Positions 1-9,805 of a DNA stretch of 64,000 bases are shown piece after piece (the stretch's first letter is position 1; each line of letters opens with the position of its first letter). The notes beneath the pieces were generated by a model, which saw nothing but the letters and a program-made list of their open reading frames with translations, was not told the origin of the DNA and made no database searches. The stretch comes from Alphaproteobacteria bacterium PA2. GTDB taxonomy: Bacteria; Pseudomonadota; Alphaproteobacteria; Caulobacterales; Caulobacteraceae. Made by a program: the position numbers and the translations under genes. Location of the stretch: the NCBI GenBank assembly GCA_002256425.1, contig NKIZ01000001.1, positions 682,001-746,000 of the forward strand, written 5' to 3'.

Positions 1-330
1 GATCTTGTCGCGCAGATGGTCAAAATGGTGCGGCTCACGGAAGAAGCGGGTCACATTGGTGGTCAGGGCCGCCATCATGGCCAGCCGCTCGTCCACCTGC
101 CGCGAATCCGAGACCAGGGTGCAGTATTCCCTGAAGTTCTGCAGTCCCAGAATGCGCAGACGCTTGGCCAGGCGCGAATAGACCAGCGCCGCCTTGCCCT
201 CGCCCAGGGCGATGCCGGCGTAGGAGTGGAGGATCTGGGCGATCTTCTGGAAGTCTTCGGCCGTGAAGTGGAATTCGCCCTCCACCATGGAGGGGGCCGG
301 AGGCCTGCGATTGTCGGGGAATGGGTTCAT
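1..330 (-). CDS. cheR: Chemotaxis protein methyltransferase CheR (N-terminal part, cut by window edge)
   Basis: CheR methylates glutamates of chemoreceptors using S-adenosylmethionine. Only the first 110 residues are present; the rest lies left of the window. The visible part is the helical CheR N-terminal domain, with [20 protein letters not shown] near residues 21-40 and the family signature [16 protein letters not shown] near 91-106, just before the methyltransferase domain. The ATG overlaps the cheW stop codon by 4 bp (ATGA), so the two are translationally coupled in the chemotaxis operon. A cheB would be expected further left, but that is inference. Confidence 0.93.
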   Translation of the reverse strand, partial: MNPFPDNRRPPAPSMVEGEFHFTAEDFQKIAQILHSYAGIALGEGKAALVYSRLAKRLRILGLQNFREYCTLVSDSRQVDERLAMMAALTTNVTRFFREPHHFDHLRDKI

Positions 331-797
331 GCCGCCTCCGCCTCGGTTTCGGCGAGGATGCGCTCAAGGGAAATGAGGCTGATCATCCGTCCATCAATTG
401 AGAACAGACCTTTTACGAAGGACTTCACCTGGTCGCAGGCGATGTCCGGCGTGGGCTGAACCATGTCGGCGGTGACGTCGATGATATCGGAAACGGCGTC
501 CACCAGCAGACCCAGGGTCCTCGCGCCATGATTGATCACCATGATGACATGGCGGGCCGAAGGGTCGGTGGTTGTCAGCCCGATCCTGGCGCCGAGATCG
601 ACAATGGGCAGCACCGCGCCGCGAAGATTGATCACGCCCTTCATGAAACCGGGGGTGTGGGGCAGGGCTGTAGCCGTGGTCCATCCACGAATTTCCCGGA
701 CCTGCATGATGTCCACGCAGAATTCCTGGTTGCCCACCCGGAAGGTGATCAGTTCCCGGCGTTCGCCGGAGGATGAGGTCGCGAGGTCAGTCATCAT
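327..797 (-). CDS. cheW: Chemotaxis scaffold protein CheW
   Basis: This 156-residue protein is a single CheW domain, which couples receptors to the CheA kinase at the cytoplasmic face of the membrane. It shows the usual opening strand ([22 protein letters not shown]), the central [20 protein letters not shown] segment and the DVTADMV region. Its length is normal for the family. It starts at tandem ATG codons overlapping the cheA stop and ends in a 4-bp overlap with cheR, so cheA-cheW-cheR are coupled. CheA carries its own C-terminal CheW-like domain, with which this protein would form the array rings. Confidence 0.95.
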   Translation of the reverse strand: MMTDLATSSSGERRELITFRVGNQEFCVDIMQVREIRGWTTATALPHTPGFMKGVINLRGAVLPIVDLGARIGLTTTDPSARHVIMVINHGARTLGLLVDAVSDIIDVTADMVQPTPDIACDQVKSFVKGLFSIDGRMISLISLERILAETEAEAA

Positions 798-3184
798 CAG
801 CTCGCCAATCGCTTTTCGCCCTTGATGGCCGGTTTGCGCTTTGAGGTGGACAGCAGGGAGTCGACATCGAGGATCAGGGCGACGCGGCCGTCGCCCAGAA
901 TGGTCGCTGCGGCAATGCCTTCGACCTGCTGATAATTGGCCTCAAGGCTCTTGATCACGACCTGCCGCTGTCCCTGGATCGCTTCGACCAGGAGTGCGGC
1001 CTTTCCGCCGCCTTCGCTTTCGACCAGGACGGCGACGCCCGAGCCGGCTTCCAGCGGAGTGTCGCGGAAGCCCAGGGCCACGGCCACATCGATCAGCGGG
1101 ACAAAGGTCTCGCGGATGCGGATCACCGCGTCCTTGCCGCCGATATAGTGGATGTCTTCCGCCCGGGGGGTCAGGCTTTCGACAATGGCCGACAGGGGCG
1201 CGACCAGGGTCTGTTCGGCGCTGGTCACCACCATGCCGTCCAGGACCGCCAGGGTAAGGGGCAGGGACATGGTGAACTTCGAACCCTTGCCGGGTTCGGA
1301 ACTGATTGAAATCCGGCCGCCCAGGCCATGGATCGAGCGGCGGACCACGTCCATGCCGACGCCGCGACCGGAGATGTCGGAAACCACATCGGCGGTCGAG
1401 AAGCCCGGCAGGAAGATCAGGTTGTCGATTTCCTCGTCCGTCAGGACGGCGTCCTCGGCGATCAGGCCGCGCTCCACCGCAATGCCCTTGACCCTGGGCC
1501 GGTTGATGCCGCGGCCGTCGTCCTGCAGTTCGATCACGATCCGGCCACCGCGGTGCAGGGCGCGCAGTCGTACCAGGCCCTCCGGCGACTTGCCGGCGGC
1601 GACCCGGTCGTCGGGCATTTCAACGCCATGGTCGATGGCGTTGCGCAGCATGTGGGTGATCGGATCGGTCAGGCGCTCAATGACGGTCTTGTCGACCTCG
1701 GTGCCTTCGCCTTCCATGACCAGCTTGATCTTCTTGCCGGTCATGTCGGCCACTTCGCGGGCCAGGCGTGGCATCCGCTGGAAGACCGATTTCACCGGCT
1801 GGGCGCGGATCGCCATGACGCTGTCCTGGATTTCCCGGGTCAGCAGTTCCAGGTCCTCGAGACCAAGGGCCACGTTGGAAGATCGCGCCAGACCGCTTTC
1901 CAGCACCCGCTGTGACAGCATGGCCTGCTGGATCACCAGTTCGCCAACCGCGTTGATGAGGCGGTCTACGCGGTCGAGGTCGACGCGGATGGTAGGTTGG
2001 GCCACGGCGGGCGGAGCCCCGCCAGCAGCCGTGGAAGGTTGTGCAGCAGGCGCGGGCGCTGGCGCGGCGGCCTTTGGCGCCGCCGCTTTCGGGGCTGCAG
2101 CGGCCGGAGCCGGGGCTTCCGGTGTCACACTCTGGGCCTTTGAGATCAGGGCGGCGATGTCGAGGGGCGCTTCTGCCGAGGCCTTGGCCCGCTCGTCATC
2201 CGACTGGGCTGCGGCTGGAGACTCGACAATTGCGGCGGGCGCCGGCTCAGGCGCAGCGCCGGTCACCCTGGCGAGGAGGGCGTTGACGTCCAGGGGCGCC
2301 GCTGCAGAGGCTGCGGCCCGCTCGTCGTCCGTCATTTTCGAAGTATCGACAGCTGCAGGCGCGCCGCCAACCTGGGAAATAGAGAGGCTGATATCGTCTT
2401 CCACGAAATCGAAGACCTCGCGGATGGCCTTTTCGTCGGCGTCAGTGGTCAGGTTCACGGACCAGCTGAGATAGGCTTCCTCGGCCGAGATCTGGTCGAG
2501 GGGCGGCAGGCGGCTGTCGTCGAAGCTGACTTCCATTTCGCCCAGCCGTGAGAGCTCACGAAGCAGTAGTCCCGCTTCATTTGCCTTGGCGTACATTTCC
2601 GCCCTGGGGGCGAAGGTCACCGTCCAGACGGGCTTGCCGGTCAGGGTAACGGCTTCGATGGCTGGCGCCGCCGGTTCGATGGACACGGGCGGGGCCAGGT
2701 CGAGAAGGGCGGGCGCCATGGCGCCGTCGGCTCCGACCGACACGGCCTGGGGGACGAAGTCGAAATCGTCCTCCATGTCTTCTTCTTCCTCTTCGCCTTC
2801 CTGGCCGATGAGCGCACGCAGCTCGCTGATCATGCCGGAGGTGCGGCCTTCATCTGCAGCGCCGCCATCCCGGGCGGCGTTGACCAGGTCCACCAGAATG
2901 TCGGCGGCGCGGAGCAGGGTCTTGGCGACATCGTCATTGAGCTCCATCTTGCCCGAGCGAAGCTCGTCCATGACGGTTTCAAAGACGTGGGCGAAACGGA
3001 TCAGGTCCTCAAGGCCGAAGGCGCCAGCGCCGCCCTTGACGGAGTGCACGGCGCGAAAAACGGCGTTGATGGTTTCAGAGTCGGCGTCGCCGGCCTCCAT
3101 GGCCAGCAGGCCCTGCTCGGCGTCCTGCAACAGTTCTTCGCATTCCTGGAAGAAGGTCTGTTTGATGCTCTCTAGCGGATCCAA
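797..3184 (-). CDS. cheA: Chemotaxis histidine kinase CheA
   Basis: CheA is the central chemotaxis kinase. In its 795 residues the order is: Hpt domain with phospho-accepting H47 in [13 protein letters not shown]; an acidic stretch near 129-141; a P2-like region near 185-272; a long Ala/Pro-rich linker (about 275-395); dimerisation helices (about 397-460); HATPase with [12 protein letters not shown] (511-522), DDGRGIN (555-561) and GRGVGMDVV; then a C-terminal CheW-like domain. The start is a TTG with GGAG about 7 bases upstream. The linker holds two copies of a motif resembling DDERA-AS-APLD-ALL at residues 286-307 and 329-350, described under findings. It lies between cheY and cheW. Confidence 0.96.
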   Translation of the reverse strand: MDPLESIKQTFFQECEELLQDAEQGLLAMEAGDADSETINAVFRAVHSVKGGAGAFGLEDLIRFAHVFETVMDELRSGKMELNDDVAKTLLRAADILVDLVNAARDGGAADEGRTSGMISELRALIGQEGEEEEEDMEDDFDFVPQAVSVGADGAMAPALLDLAPPVSIEPAAPAIEAVTLTGKPVWTVTFAPRAEMYAKANEAGLLLRELSRLGEMEVSFDDSRLPPLDQISAEEAYLSWSVNLTTDADEKAIREVFDFVEDDISLSISQVGGAPAAVDTSKMTDDERAAASAAAPLDVNALLARVTGAAPEPAPAAIVESPAAAQSDDERAKASAEAPLDIAALISKAQSVTPEAPAPAAAAPKAAAPKAAAPAPAPAAQPSTAAGGAPPAVAQPTIRVDLDRVDRLINAVGELVIQQAMLSQRVLESGLARSSNVALGLEDLELLTREIQDSVMAIRAQPVKSVFQRMPRLAREVADMTGKKIKLVMEGEGTEVDKTVIERLTDPITHMLRNAIDHGVEMPDDRVAAGKSPEGLVRLRALHRGGRIVIELQDDGRGINRPRVKGIAVERGLIAEDAVLTDEEIDNLIFLPGFSTADVVSDISGRGVGMDVVRRSIHGLGGRISISSEPGKGSKFTMSLPLTLAVLDGMVVTSAEQTLVAPLSAIVESLTPRAEDIHYIGGKDAVIRIRETFVPLIDVAVALGFRDTPLEAGSGVAVLVESEGGGKAALLVEAIQGQRQVVIKSLEANYQQVEGIAAATILGDGRVALILDVDSLLSTSKRKPAIKGEKRLAS

Positions 3185-3211
3185 GGGGACGCTCCGAATC
3201 TGCGGTGAGGT

Positions 3212-3583
3212 TTAGGCGGCGACTCTGCGAACAGCTTCGACCAGCTTGACGGGATTGAACGGCTTGACGATCCAGCCCGTGGCGCCGGCCGAACGGGCCC
3301 GCTCCTTTTTGGCGGCGTCGCTTTCCGTGGTCAGGACGAGGATGGGGGTCGCCCGGTGGTTGGGGTCGGCCCGGACGCCCTCGATGACGCCGAAGCCATC
3401 CATGCGCGGCATGTTGATATCGGTGATCACCACATCGATTTCGTCGCCCTTGGCCTGGAGGACTTCCAGTCCATCCACGCCGTCGACGGCCTGCAGGACC
3501 TTGTAGCCTGCTTCCACGAGAGCGTAGTTCAGCATTTCCCGCATGGTGCGGCTGTCATCGATGGTCAGTACAGTCTTGCTCAC
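3212..3583 (-). CDS. cheY: Chemotaxis response regulator CheY
   Basis: A 123-residue stand-alone receiver domain. It shows the acidic pocket IDDSR at the N-terminus, the phospho-acceptor aspartate in VVITDINMPRMDGF, the conserved threonine in VLTTES and the lysine in GWIVKPFNP. The position directly upstream of cheA and the full CheY length make it a chemotaxis regulator that would receive phosphate from CheA and act at the flagellar switch or as a phosphate sink. Translation starts at a GTG overlapping the stop of the STAS gene (GTGA). Which of the several alphaproteobacterial CheY classes it belongs to cannot be decided from sequence reading alone. Confidence 0.93.
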   Translation of the reverse strand: MSKTVLTIDDSRTMREMLNYALVEAGYKVLQAVDGVDGLEVLQAKGDEIDVVITDINMPRMDGFGVIEGVRADPNHRATPILVLTTESDAAKKERARSAGATGWIVKPFNPVKLVEAVRRVAA

Positions 3584-3888
3584 GAAGTCGCCCCTTCAAG
3601 ATGGCTGTTCAGCTCGGGGCCGCCAAACCCCGCCAGCTGTTCCGAGAAAGCCGAAGACGGTTGATCCACGGTTAATGGATGGCCGTCTTCGGACCAGATC
3701 TTGCGTGCAGACATCAGAACCTGCAGGCAGAGCCCGCCCAAACGGTTCACTTCAGCTGCGTCTATGGTCAGGGGCCGGCCGCGCAAGGCCATGAGTTCGG
3801 CGCGCAGAGGTTCGGCTGCCTGCAAATCGAGATTGGGAACGAGGCTGAGCCGTGCCGGGGAGGCTGAGGCGGCGTCGGCTGCGGTCAT
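3580..3888 (-). CDS. STAS-domain protein heading the chemotaxis operon
   Basis: A 102-residue protein matching the STAS fold: N-terminal strand, the DLQAAEPLRAELMALRGRPL helix region, the strand PLTIDAAEVNRLGGLCLQVL where anti-sigma antagonists carry their regulatory position, and a C-terminal helix. It is the first gene of the chemotaxis operon and overlaps cheY by 4 bp, so its product probably works with CheA/CheY signalling. STAS proteins occupy the same place in other alphaproteobacterial che operons, sometimes named cheX. The residue corresponding to the phosphorylated serine of SpoIIAA looks to be in the LGG segment, so phosphoregulation is uncertain. The ATG has GGAG 8-9 bases upstream. 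Confidence 0.75.
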   Translation of the reverse strand: MTAADAASASPARLSLVPNLDLQAAEPLRAELMALRGRPLTIDAAEVNRLGGLCLQVLMSARKIWSEDGHPLTVDQPSSAFSEQLAGFGGPELNSHLEGATS

Positions 3889-4316
3889 CGGGCGTTCTCC
3901 AGTGAGCGAAACCCTTCGGTCTCACAGAATGCCCCTGGACCAGCGGTTCCCTGCCGGGCCGGGCGCCCCCGGACATGAAGGAAGCGCTCTGGTCAGCGGG
4001 GCGTTGGTCTCAAAGGTCGTCAGGTCTTCTGGAACGAGGCGCGTCCCTGATTCGGTTCGCCCCCATCCCACAGCCAGAGATAGCGGGTGCGCCTTGAACA
4101 AAAGGTTACCGGCAGGCCCGGCATGTTCCGCTTCAGGTGACTGAGAGGCGTTAGATTCAAGGTGTTAGGTCGCGCCCTGCGGCGAATTGACCTCAGCGTC
4201 GGGCTTGGGACGGTCCTTCTCCGTGTCCCAACTGTTTCAGAAATGCCCCAAGCTTCGAAATCCTTCTGGCATGGCCCCATGCAAAGGTGCGGCATCGACA
4301 AACCCGGAGGACTTCA
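3889..4316. other. Intergenic region, che operon promoter side and spy-like gene promoter side
   Basis: A 428-base divergent interval. I see no convincing gene; the short open frames here lack ribosome binding sites and protein-like composition. It must hold the promoter of the leftward chemotaxis operon and that of the rightward Spy-like gene. The AT-richer parts are near 4085-4165 and 4235-4260. A 14-base palindrome at 4269-4282 is listed separately. I could not assign -35/-10 boxes with confidence. Confidence 0.5.
4269..4282. promoter_or_regulatory. 14-base palindrome upstream of the Spy-like gene
   Basis: The sequence gcatggccccatgc consists of two perfect 6-base arms around CC, about 35 bases before the ATG of the Spy-like gene. 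Its placement suits an operator or the base of a 5' leader hairpin. The downstream OmpR-type regulator would be a candidate ligand, but OmpR-family sites are usually direct repeats, so the link is weak. Confidence 0.3.
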
Positions 4317-4850
4317 ATGATCCCGCGCTTCTCACCGCTTAAAAGAGCCGCCCTCGGCGCCCTCGTTCTGACCGCCATCGCCGCACCTGCCCTGGCGCAG
4401 ATGGAACCGCCGCCCCCGGGCGCCATGATCATGATCAAGAAGCACATGGGGCCGCCGACGCCGGAAATGGAAAAGGCCATGGCTGACCGCAAGGCGCAAA
4501 TGGCCAGGGACATGCACACCGTCCTTCGACTGCGCCCGGATCAGGAAGCTGCCTGGCAGGCCTTTGAAGGTGCAATGGCGCCACAGGCCATGCGGGCGGG
4601 GATGCCTGAAATGCCCAAAGGTCCCGGTGGGGCCATGGAACAAATGGACCGGATGGACAGGCACATGAGCGCCATGTCGGAACGGCACAAGAAAATGCAG
4701 TCCGCCGTCCGCACCTTTTACGCCGCTCTGAGCCCTGACCAGCAGCAGGTCTTCGACGCCCTTGTCCGACTGCGTGGCGCCCCTGGCGGCCATGGCGGAG
4801 GCGGCGAAGGCGGCCCTCGCATGATGCGTGGCGGACCGGGACATCCCTAG
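4317..4850 (+). CDS. Spy/CpxP/ZraP-like periplasmic protein with Met/Pro/Gly-rich ends
   Basis: A 177-residue exported protein. Residues 1-23 form a signal peptide (basic start, AALGALVLTAIAAPALAQ). The mature part starts with a Pro/Met-rich stretch, continues as a helical Met-, Lys- and Arg-rich region and carries the LTxxQ-family signature LSPDQQQVFDAL near the C-terminus, followed by a Gly/His tail. Spy, CpxP and ZraP are periplasmic chaperones or metal-binding proteins of envelope stress responses. The ATG has GGAGGA 7 bases upstream. It is followed 76 bases later by an OmpR-type regulator and kinase in the same direction, the arrangement of a stress protein linked to its own two-component system. 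Confidence 0.75.
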   Translation: MIPRFSPLKRAALGALVLTAIAAPALAQMEPPPPGAMIMIKKHMGPPTPEMEKAMADRKAQMARDMHTVLRLRPDQEAAWQAFEGAMAPQAMRAGMPEMPKGPGGAMEQMDRMDRHMSAMSERHKKMQSAVRTFYAALSPDQQQVFDALVRLRGAPGGHGGGGEGGPRMMRGGPGHP

Positions 4851-4926
4851 GCTTCCGGCCCAATCGGCTGGGCAAGTCAGGCGACCTCCAGCTAAGGTCC
4901 CCTGACCTGCCTCTTCGGCCCGCCAT

Positions 4927-5652
4927 ATGACCGTCACAGACCAACCCCAGCCGCAGATCCTGATTGTCGACGATGACGGCGATCTGCGGTCGGGTATTGC
5001 CGATTATCTCTCCCAGCATGGATATGCCGTCCAGGTGGCCGCTGACGCCATCAGCATGGAAGCAGTGCTGCAGACGGCCCCTGTCGACCTCATTGTCCTG
5101 GATGTCATGCTGCCCGGCGAAGACGGGCTCAGCATCTGCCGCCGACTCTCAGAGACCGGCGGGCCAGCCGTCATCATCCTGTCGGCCATGGGCGAGGAGA
5201 TGGACAGGATTCTGGGCCTGGAGCTGGGGGCGGACGACTATCTGCCAAAGCCCTGCAGTCCGCGGGAGCTTCTGGCGCGGGTGCGGGCCGTCCTGCGACG
5301 CCGGGAAGAGACCCCGGGCGGCGGCGCGCCAAAGGGACGATCGACCTATTTCAACGGTTTTGCCCTGGATCGCCTGCGCCGCAGCCTCAAGACCCCCGGC
5401 GGGGTCAATGTCATTCTGACCGGCGGGGAATACGCCCTTCTGTGCGTCTTCCTGGCCAACCCACAGCGCATCCTCTCCCGCGACGAGCTGATCGAGGGCG
5501 CGCGCGGCTCTGACGCCGATGTCTTTGATCGCGCCATTGATGTCCAGATCAGCCGCCTCAGGAGAAAGCTCAATGATGGCGCGCCCCAGGAAATCATCCG
5601 CACCTATCGGGGGGCCGGCTATCTCTTCGATGCGAAGGTGACGCGGCCGTGA
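4927..5652 (+). CDS. OmpR/PhoB-family response regulator
   Basis: A 241-residue transcription factor. The receiver domain (about 10-125) has IVDDDGD, phospho-acceptor D59 in LIVLDVMLPGEDGL and the lysine in YLPKPCSPREL. The C-terminal winged helix (about 145-238) shows LTGGEYALLCVFLANP, the recognition helix region VDVQISRLRRKL in its local form, and the closing IRTYRGAGYLF typical of the OmpR group. Its stop overlaps the kinase start by 4 bp. It presumably controls the upstream Spy-like gene in response to envelope or metal stress; this rests on gene order only. Confidence 0.93.
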   Translation: MTVTDQPQPQILIVDDDGDLRSGIADYLSQHGYAVQVAADAISMEAVLQTAPVDLIVLDVMLPGEDGLSICRRLSETGGPAVIILSAMGEEMDRILGLELGADDYLPKPCSPRELLARVRAVLRRREETPGGGAPKGRSTYFNGFALDRLRRSLKTPGGVNVILTGGEYALLCVFLANPQRILSRDELIEGARGSDADVFDRAIDVQISRLRRKLNDGAPQEIIRTYRGAGYLFDAKVTRP

Positions 5653-7055
5653 CCGGGCCTGCAAATTCGCCTCCCCGAGGGACGCCCATAGCCCTGCAGC
5701 TCATGGGCCTTCTCATTCTGACCCTGATCATCGCCCAGGCCCTGACCTTCGTCATGCTGGTGATGACGCCGCCGCCCCCCAGGTCGATCTATCGACTCGA
5801 AGAGATCGCCAGGGCCCTGAAGGGCGGCGACCTGGCGACGCGTGCCGGGCAAGGTCTGGTCAGGTCCAGCGCAAGCCGGCCTCCCCGGGCCAGGATGCCG
5901 CCGCCGCCCTGGCCTCCCGGCGAAGATCCATCACTTCGACTGGCCGGGCTTTTGGGTGTGGACCCTGCCGACGTTGTATTGTTTGTCAGGCCGCAGGCGC
6001 CCAGGAGCCTGCGCGGCGGCCCGGGAATGGGGCCTGAGTGGCTGCCAGATCCCGGAAGACCACCCCAGCATCATGGTCGTCACAGGGTTGTCCAGATCCA
6101 CGTGATGACCTTTGACGGCGGATTGGCGGCGAACAATTTTGTCGCTGCCTTGCGAAGGGCTGACGGGCTCTGGACCGTGGTCCAGCCTGGTCCTGATCCT
6201 TTTCCCAATGAGTGGCACAAGCGGTTGCTCCTGTGGCTGGCCGGCTGCGTATTGCTGACCGTGCCCCTCAGCTACTTCTTCGCAAGACGCATCACGGCGC
6301 CGATCAGCGCCTTCGCCCGGGCCGCCGAGGCCCTTGGCCGTGATCCGACGGGCGCCATTTTGCCCTTGTCCGGACCAGCTGAAATTGGCACGGCGGCGCG
6401 GGCCTTCAACGACATGCAGGCCAGGCTCAAGCGGTATATCGAAGACCGCACCGGCATGGTGGGCGCCATCAGCCACGACATGCGTACGCCCCTGTCCCGC
6501 ATCCGCTTCAAGCTTGAGGCGGCGCCTCCATCAGTGAAGTCTGCGGTTCTCGCCGATGTTGAGCAGATGGAGCAGATGATCACCTCGGTCCTGGCCTTCA
6601 TTCGCGACGCCAGCGCCGGGCGGCCGCGGGAAAGGGTCGATCTCAGATCCATCCTTGAATGCCTGGTGGACGACGCCGCCCAGATGGGTCGGAATGTCAG
6701 TCTCGAGGACGGTGAGGCTGTGACAGTTACGGCCGACAGCCTTGGCCTGGCGAGGCTGTTCGGCAATCTTGTGGACAATGCGGTCAAGTATGGCGGCGAG
6801 GCGCGGCTCAAGGTCTCGATCGAAGCGGATGAGGCCCTGGTCGAAATTGCCGACCGCGGGCCAGGCCTGGCCGATTCAGACCTTGAGAGGGTGTTTACAC
6901 CCTTCTATCGGGCCGATAGCGCCCGGACCCTAGATGGCGGCGGGGTAGGCCTTGGTCTCGCGGTGGCCCGCTCCATCGCCAGGGCTCATGGTGGGGATGT
7001 GGTCCTGGCCGCCAGCCCCGAGGGGCTGACGGCAAGGGTCCGGTTGCCGCTCTAA
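5649..7055 (+). CDS. Membrane sensor histidine kinase, partner of the upstream regulator
   Basis: A 468-residue kinase. A first membrane segment covers about 16-39, followed by a periplasmic region to about 190 that is very rich in Pro and Arg (PPPP runs, RARMPPPPWPP, PQHHGRHR). A second membrane segment lies at about 193-212, then HAMP (to about 265), the dimerisation domain with H276 in GAISHDMRTPLSR, and HATPase boxes LFGNLVDNAVKYG, DRGPGL and GGVGLGLAVARSI. It belongs to the EnvZ/CpxA-like group. The Pro- and His-containing sensor region could bind metal or unfolded protein, but no known sensor fold is obvious. It converges with the EF-hand gene, overlapping by 4 bases. Confidence 0.93.
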   Translation: MTGPANSPPRGTPIALQLMGLLILTLIIAQALTFVMLVMTPPPPRSIYRLEEIARALKGGDLATRAGQGLVRSSASRPPRARMPPPPWPPGEDPSLRLAGLLGVDPADVVLFVRPQAPRSLRGGPGMGPEWLPDPGRPPQHHGRHRVVQIHVMTFDGGLAANNFVAALRRADGLWTVVQPGPDPFPNEWHKRLLLWLAGCVLLTVPLSYFFARRITAPISAFARAAEALGRDPTGAILPLSGPAEIGTAARAFNDMQARLKRYIEDRTGMVGAISHDMRTPLSRIRFKLEAAPPSVKSAVLADVEQMEQMITSVLAFIRDASAGRPRERVDLRSILECLVDDAAQMGRNVSLEDGEAVTVTADSLGLARLFGNLVDNAVKYGGEARLKVSIEADEALVEIADRGPGLADSDLERVFTPFYRADSARTLDGGGVGLGLAVARSIARAHGGDVVLAASPEGLTARVRLPL

Positions 7056-7654
7056 CCGGCTGAAGTCGTCGCTCCTGCGGCCACTGGAGTGGAAGCTGTC
7101 GTCGATGTATCGGCGGCGCTCGCTGTGGCCTGCATCGGCGGCGGTGGCGGTGGTCCATGGCGGTGGCCATGATGGGATTTCATCATTTCCTCCAGGGCGC
7201 TGGTCAGCTCGCTTGTGTCCAGCTTGCCGTCGCCATTCCCGTCCAGCTTACCGAAGGCGCTGGTCAGGAGGTCCTGGCTCGACGCACCTGATGTGGATGA
7301 TGCCTTGCTCAGGCCGGCCTTTTCGAGGGTCGACCGGATCTCATCCAGGCTGAGACTGCCATCGCTGTCAGTGTCCACCTGCCCGATCAGTTTGGAGGCA
7401 AGGTCCGAGGCGCTCGGCTGCTGCTGGACACTGAGCAGACTGGCCAGGGTGTTTGCGGCGAACTGGCTTGAGGCCTGCCCACCAGAACGGGGCGGCGGTG
7501 GCGGGGGAGGCCCGCCCTGGTCCGAACCCTGGTCAGCGCCCGGCAAGACCTGCCCGGCGCTCCGGGATCCGCCAGAAGCCTGGCTGACAAGCGACGCCAG
7601 GGCGCGTTGAGCTCCGGAGGGGCCGTAACTGCTTGATATTCCAGAGAGGTTCAC
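7052..7654 (-). CDS. EF-hand calcium-binding protein with poly-Pro and His-rich segments
   Basis: From the GTG preceded by AAAGGAAAGGAG, the product is 200 residues long. Two canonical EF-hand loops are visible: DTDSDGSLSLDE (94-105) and DGNGDGKLDTSE (138-149). Between and around them is low-complexity sequence: a run of seven prolines near 49-55, a HHGHRHG followed by six prolines near 161-173, and an Ala/Thr/Ser tail. There is no signal peptide, so the location is unclear. An upstream in-frame GTG at 7711 would add 19 residues but lacks a good ribosome binding site. It converges on the histidine kinase gene, which also encodes Pro/His-rich sequence. Confidence 0.8.
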   Translation of the reverse strand: MNLSGISSSYGPSGAQRALASLVSQASGGSRSAGQVLPGADQGSDQGGPPPPPPPRSGGQASSQFAANTLASLLSVQQQPSASDLASKLIGQVDTDSDGSLSLDEIRSTLEKAGLSKASSTSGASSQDLLTSAFGKLDGNGDGKLDTSELTSALEEMMKSHHGHRHGPPPPPPMQATASAADTSTTASTPVAAGATTSAG

Positions 7655-7983
7655 TGGATTCTCCTTTCCTTTGCGTGGGAGTCCCGCCGGCCTGAATGTC
7701 CGATTGGGCACGGGGCTGCAGGTTCGCCATGCAAGGACGGGGCTAGGAGGTTTGTTGCGGCCCGGATTGAGCTCTGAAACCTGACGACCACAATTGCGTC
7801 ACAATTGGCCGGATTTGCGCGCAACAGACACTCTGGGGACATCTTTCCGGGTTTTCGCCATCATAAGCCCGGGGGGCGAATTTGCCGGGGCGGCAGTATG
7901 ACGTTACCCATGATTTTGGGGACTGCTCTTGCCTCCGGGCCCGACCCCCGACATTTTCGCCGCGCTTGATCGGAGACCCAGTG
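7655..7983. other. Divergent intergenic region between EF-hand gene and adhC
   Basis: A 329-base gap that must contain the promoters of the leftward EF-hand gene and the rightward alcohol dehydrogenase. No additional gene is supported: the short frames here lack protein-like composition. A moderately AT-richer patch lies at 7765-7860. No operator repeat stood out. Confidence 0.5.
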
Positions 7984-9090
<1,107 letters not shown>

Positions 9091-9093
<3 letters not shown>

Positions 9094-9142
9094 GGCATTT
9101 TCCGATAAGTGGGACCCGGTTATCGGATCGAAAAGGGCTCTA
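9091..9142. repeat. Dispersed palindromic repeat, module A only (copy 1)
   Basis: Starts inside the adhC stop codon. The core is tccgataa (9101-9108) and ttatcgga (9120-9127) around an 11-base loop gtgggacccgg, flanked by looser outer arms (agggcatttt with aaaagggctct). It lies between the convergent adhC and GNAT genes, where it could also serve as a transcription terminator for both. The same core and loop recur at 34038, 47373 and, inverted, 61521. This copy lacks the second hairpin, module B. Confidence 0.85.
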
Positions 9143-9160
9143 GGGGCGATTGCCCGACGC

Positions 9161-9754
9161 TCAGGTGGCGTTTGACACACCGCCCATGCTGACCGGACTG
9201 TGGCTTGCCTCGTGCCAGTCCTTCCGCGTCCGGCAATAGATGAAGCAGTCGGCCGGGTCGCCCGACCCGAAACCGGCGCTACGCAGCAAGCCCTCACGGA
9301 CGAAGCCGCAGCGTTCCGCAAGCTTCCAGGACGGGACGTTCCAAGCCTCGATAATCAGCTGCAGCCGATAGAAATCCGGCAGGGTCTCAAACAGGTAGTC
9401 CGAGAACAGCTTTACCGCTTCCGACGCCTTTCCGGCGCCCCTGTCTGCAGGGTCATGGATGATGTAACCCAGTTCAAAGCCGTGGATGCAGGGCGCAGAC
9501 CTGTAAAACTGCATGGTGCCCAGCAGCCGGCCGTTCTGCGCATCGACAATTGCGACCGCCCCGGCTGTGTTGGTCCATAGGCCGGAGCTCCGGAAAGCCT
9601 TTGTCAGGAGGTCGGGATCTGACAGGGGTTCAGTGATCGAGACCGTGAAGGGAAAGCCCGCGATCGGGGGCAGGTCGCCAGCCAGGATCCTGCGGATTGC
9701 GATCTTTTCGCCCCGGGCAATCCGGACGTCAACTTCGGAACCAGTGGGAGTCAT
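9161..9754 (-). CDS. GNAT family N-acetyltransferase
   Basis: A 197-residue acyltransferase of the RimJ/RimL type (GNAT fold). The IRRILAGDLPPIAGF start, the central FELGYIIHDPADRGAGKASEA segment holding the acetyl-CoA loop (R-G-A-G-K-A), and the C-terminal NVPSWKLAERCGFVREGLLR are characteristic. The substrate is not predictable. I chose the ATG at 9754; an in-frame GTG at 9784 would add ten residues that do not belong to the fold. It converges on adhC across the palindromic repeat and is followed leftward by no further gene on its strand. Confidence 0.85.
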   Translation of the reverse strand: MTPTGSEVDVRIARGEKIAIRRILAGDLPPIAGFPFTVSITEPLSDPDLLTKAFRSSGLWTNTAGAVAIVDAQNGRLLGTMQFYRSAPCIHGFELGYIIHDPADRGAGKASEAVKLFSDYLFETLPDFYRLQLIIEAWNVPSWKLAERCGFVREGLLRSAGFGSGDPADCFIYCRTRKDWHEASHSPVSMGGVSNAT

Positions 9755-9805
9755 TTCAGATCCGGGGACATTGTGAAGGCGCACAGGATAGCGACCTTCC
9801 CGGGA

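Noticed and set aside
1152-2474. Long open frame (440 codons) on the plus strand antisense to cheA
   Set aside because: It mirrors the GC-rich codon bias of cheA. The translation is Ser/Arg/Thr-rich low complexity with no domain, and cheA is unmistakable.
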